A stretch of DNA of 6,877 nt from ATZT02 sp046046315 (lineage in GTDB: Bacteria > Actinomycetota > Actinomycetes > S36-B12 > UBA5976). The first letter of the stretch is position 1, and every line of letters starts with the position of its first letter. The DNA lies in NCBI GenBank assembly GCA_046046315.1, contig JBJOKB010000033.1:1-6877 (forward strand), written 5' to 3'. The notes below the pieces were generated by a model. That model was not told the DNA's origin and did no database searches. It saw only the letters and a list, made by a program, of their open reading frames with translations. A program made the translations under genes and the position numbers. Positions 6,557 to 6,877 of this stretch are shown one piece after another.

Positions 6557-6586
6557 ATAATAGTTAAATTATCTTATATTTAGCAA
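6557..6586 (-). promoter_or_regulatory. Promoter of the monooxygenase gene, predicted leaderless or near-leaderless
   Basis: On the minus strand TTGCTA (6581-6586) and TATTAT (6557-6562) are separated by 18 bases. They match TTGACA in four of six positions and TATAAT in five of six. Seven bases (6550-6556) separate the -10 box from the GTG, so the transcript would start at the start codon or within a base or two of it. No Shine-Dalgarno-like run lies between. The promoter occupies the 43-base gap after the neighbouring gene. Confidence 0.6.
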
Positions 6587-6592
6587 TAGAAA

Positions 6593-6877
6593 TTACTGTT
6601 TACTCCACAGATTTGCTGACATTAATTCAGGAACAAGCAATTCTGTTAATAGTTTGAACAAGATATCGCCTTCCTCAATATTGATCGAAGCAATATTTCC
6701 TTTTGAATAAGATCCGATTGAACCAAAAAATGAATTTCGATTAACTAACCATTCAATAGCTTGTTGATCCCAAGTACTTCCCGTAAACATAAGTGCTTTG
6801 TAATCAAGTGACTTGGTTAAATAAACATCAACGTGTGACCAATCTCCGGTTTCACAACCATCAGCATTAATTCGTGG
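6593..6877 (-). CDS. Unrecognised protein, C-terminal part (5' end outside window)
   Basis: The minus-strand frame is open from the window edge at 6877 to TAA at 6593-6595, giving 94 C-terminal residues. An ATG at 6790 lies inside the frame, but coding continues upstream of it with no stop, so the gene very likely starts beyond the window. The visible part contains GCETGDWSHVDVYLTKSLDY, then FTGSTWDQQAIEWL and FFGSIGSYSKGN. These look like a soluble, conserved domain, with no membrane segment or signal peptide in view. I do not recognise the family. It lies 43 bases upstream of the monooxygenase gene on the same strand. That gene has its own promoter, so co-transcription is possible but not required. 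Confidence 0.7.
   Translation of the reverse strand, partial: PRINADGCETGDWSHVDVYLTKSLDYKALMFTGSTWDQQAIEWLVNRNSFFGSIGSYSKGNIASINIEEGDILFKLLTELLVPELMSANLWSKQ

Overview
The window looks like a chromosomal stretch from an AT-rich actinobacterium. Three things point there. The cut gene at the left end belongs to an actinobacterial sugar phosphate isomerase/epimerase family. TatC and TatA resemble actinobacterial versions (TatC with MSLIEHLREL, TatA with FGAKRMPDMARSLG). Two genes have a TANNNT -10 box placed so that the transcript would begin at or next to the start codon, as is common in actinobacteria. Low G+C with compact spacing would suit a streamlined freshwater lineage such as acI/Nanopelagicales, but that placement is inference.

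Layout, left to right. (1) The 3' end of a plus-strand sugar phosphate isomerase/epimerase, closed by a strong intrinsic terminator. (2) A plus-strand two-gene ABC-2 exporter: an ATPase with an apparently leaderless start, and an overlapping double-length permease of the TnrB3-like 'polyketide antibiotic exporter' type. (3) A convergent minus-strand cluster read tatA, tatC, pfkB-type sugar kinase, all closely spaced. (4) A 163-base leader/intergenic stretch upstream of tatA, rich in short palindromes. (5) A minus-strand flavin-containing monooxygenase with its own promoter and an apparently leaderless GTG start. (6) The 3' end of an unrecognised minus-strand gene that runs off the right edge.

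How the genes fit together. The ATPase and permease should form one export complex for an unknown, probably hydrophobic or amphipathic, compound. TatA and TatC are the core of the twin-arginine protein translocase. The downstream kinase is probably co-transcribed with them because of tight spacing, not because of an evident shared function. The isomerase and kinase both suggest sugar use, but a different transcription unit lies between them. No mobile element, CRISPR array, tRNA or rRNA is visible, and I see no clear new multi-gene system. The points most worth checking are a TatC without the conserved transmembrane glutamate, the unusual neighbours of the tat genes, the palindromes upstream of tatA, and the unrecognised gene beside the monooxygenase.
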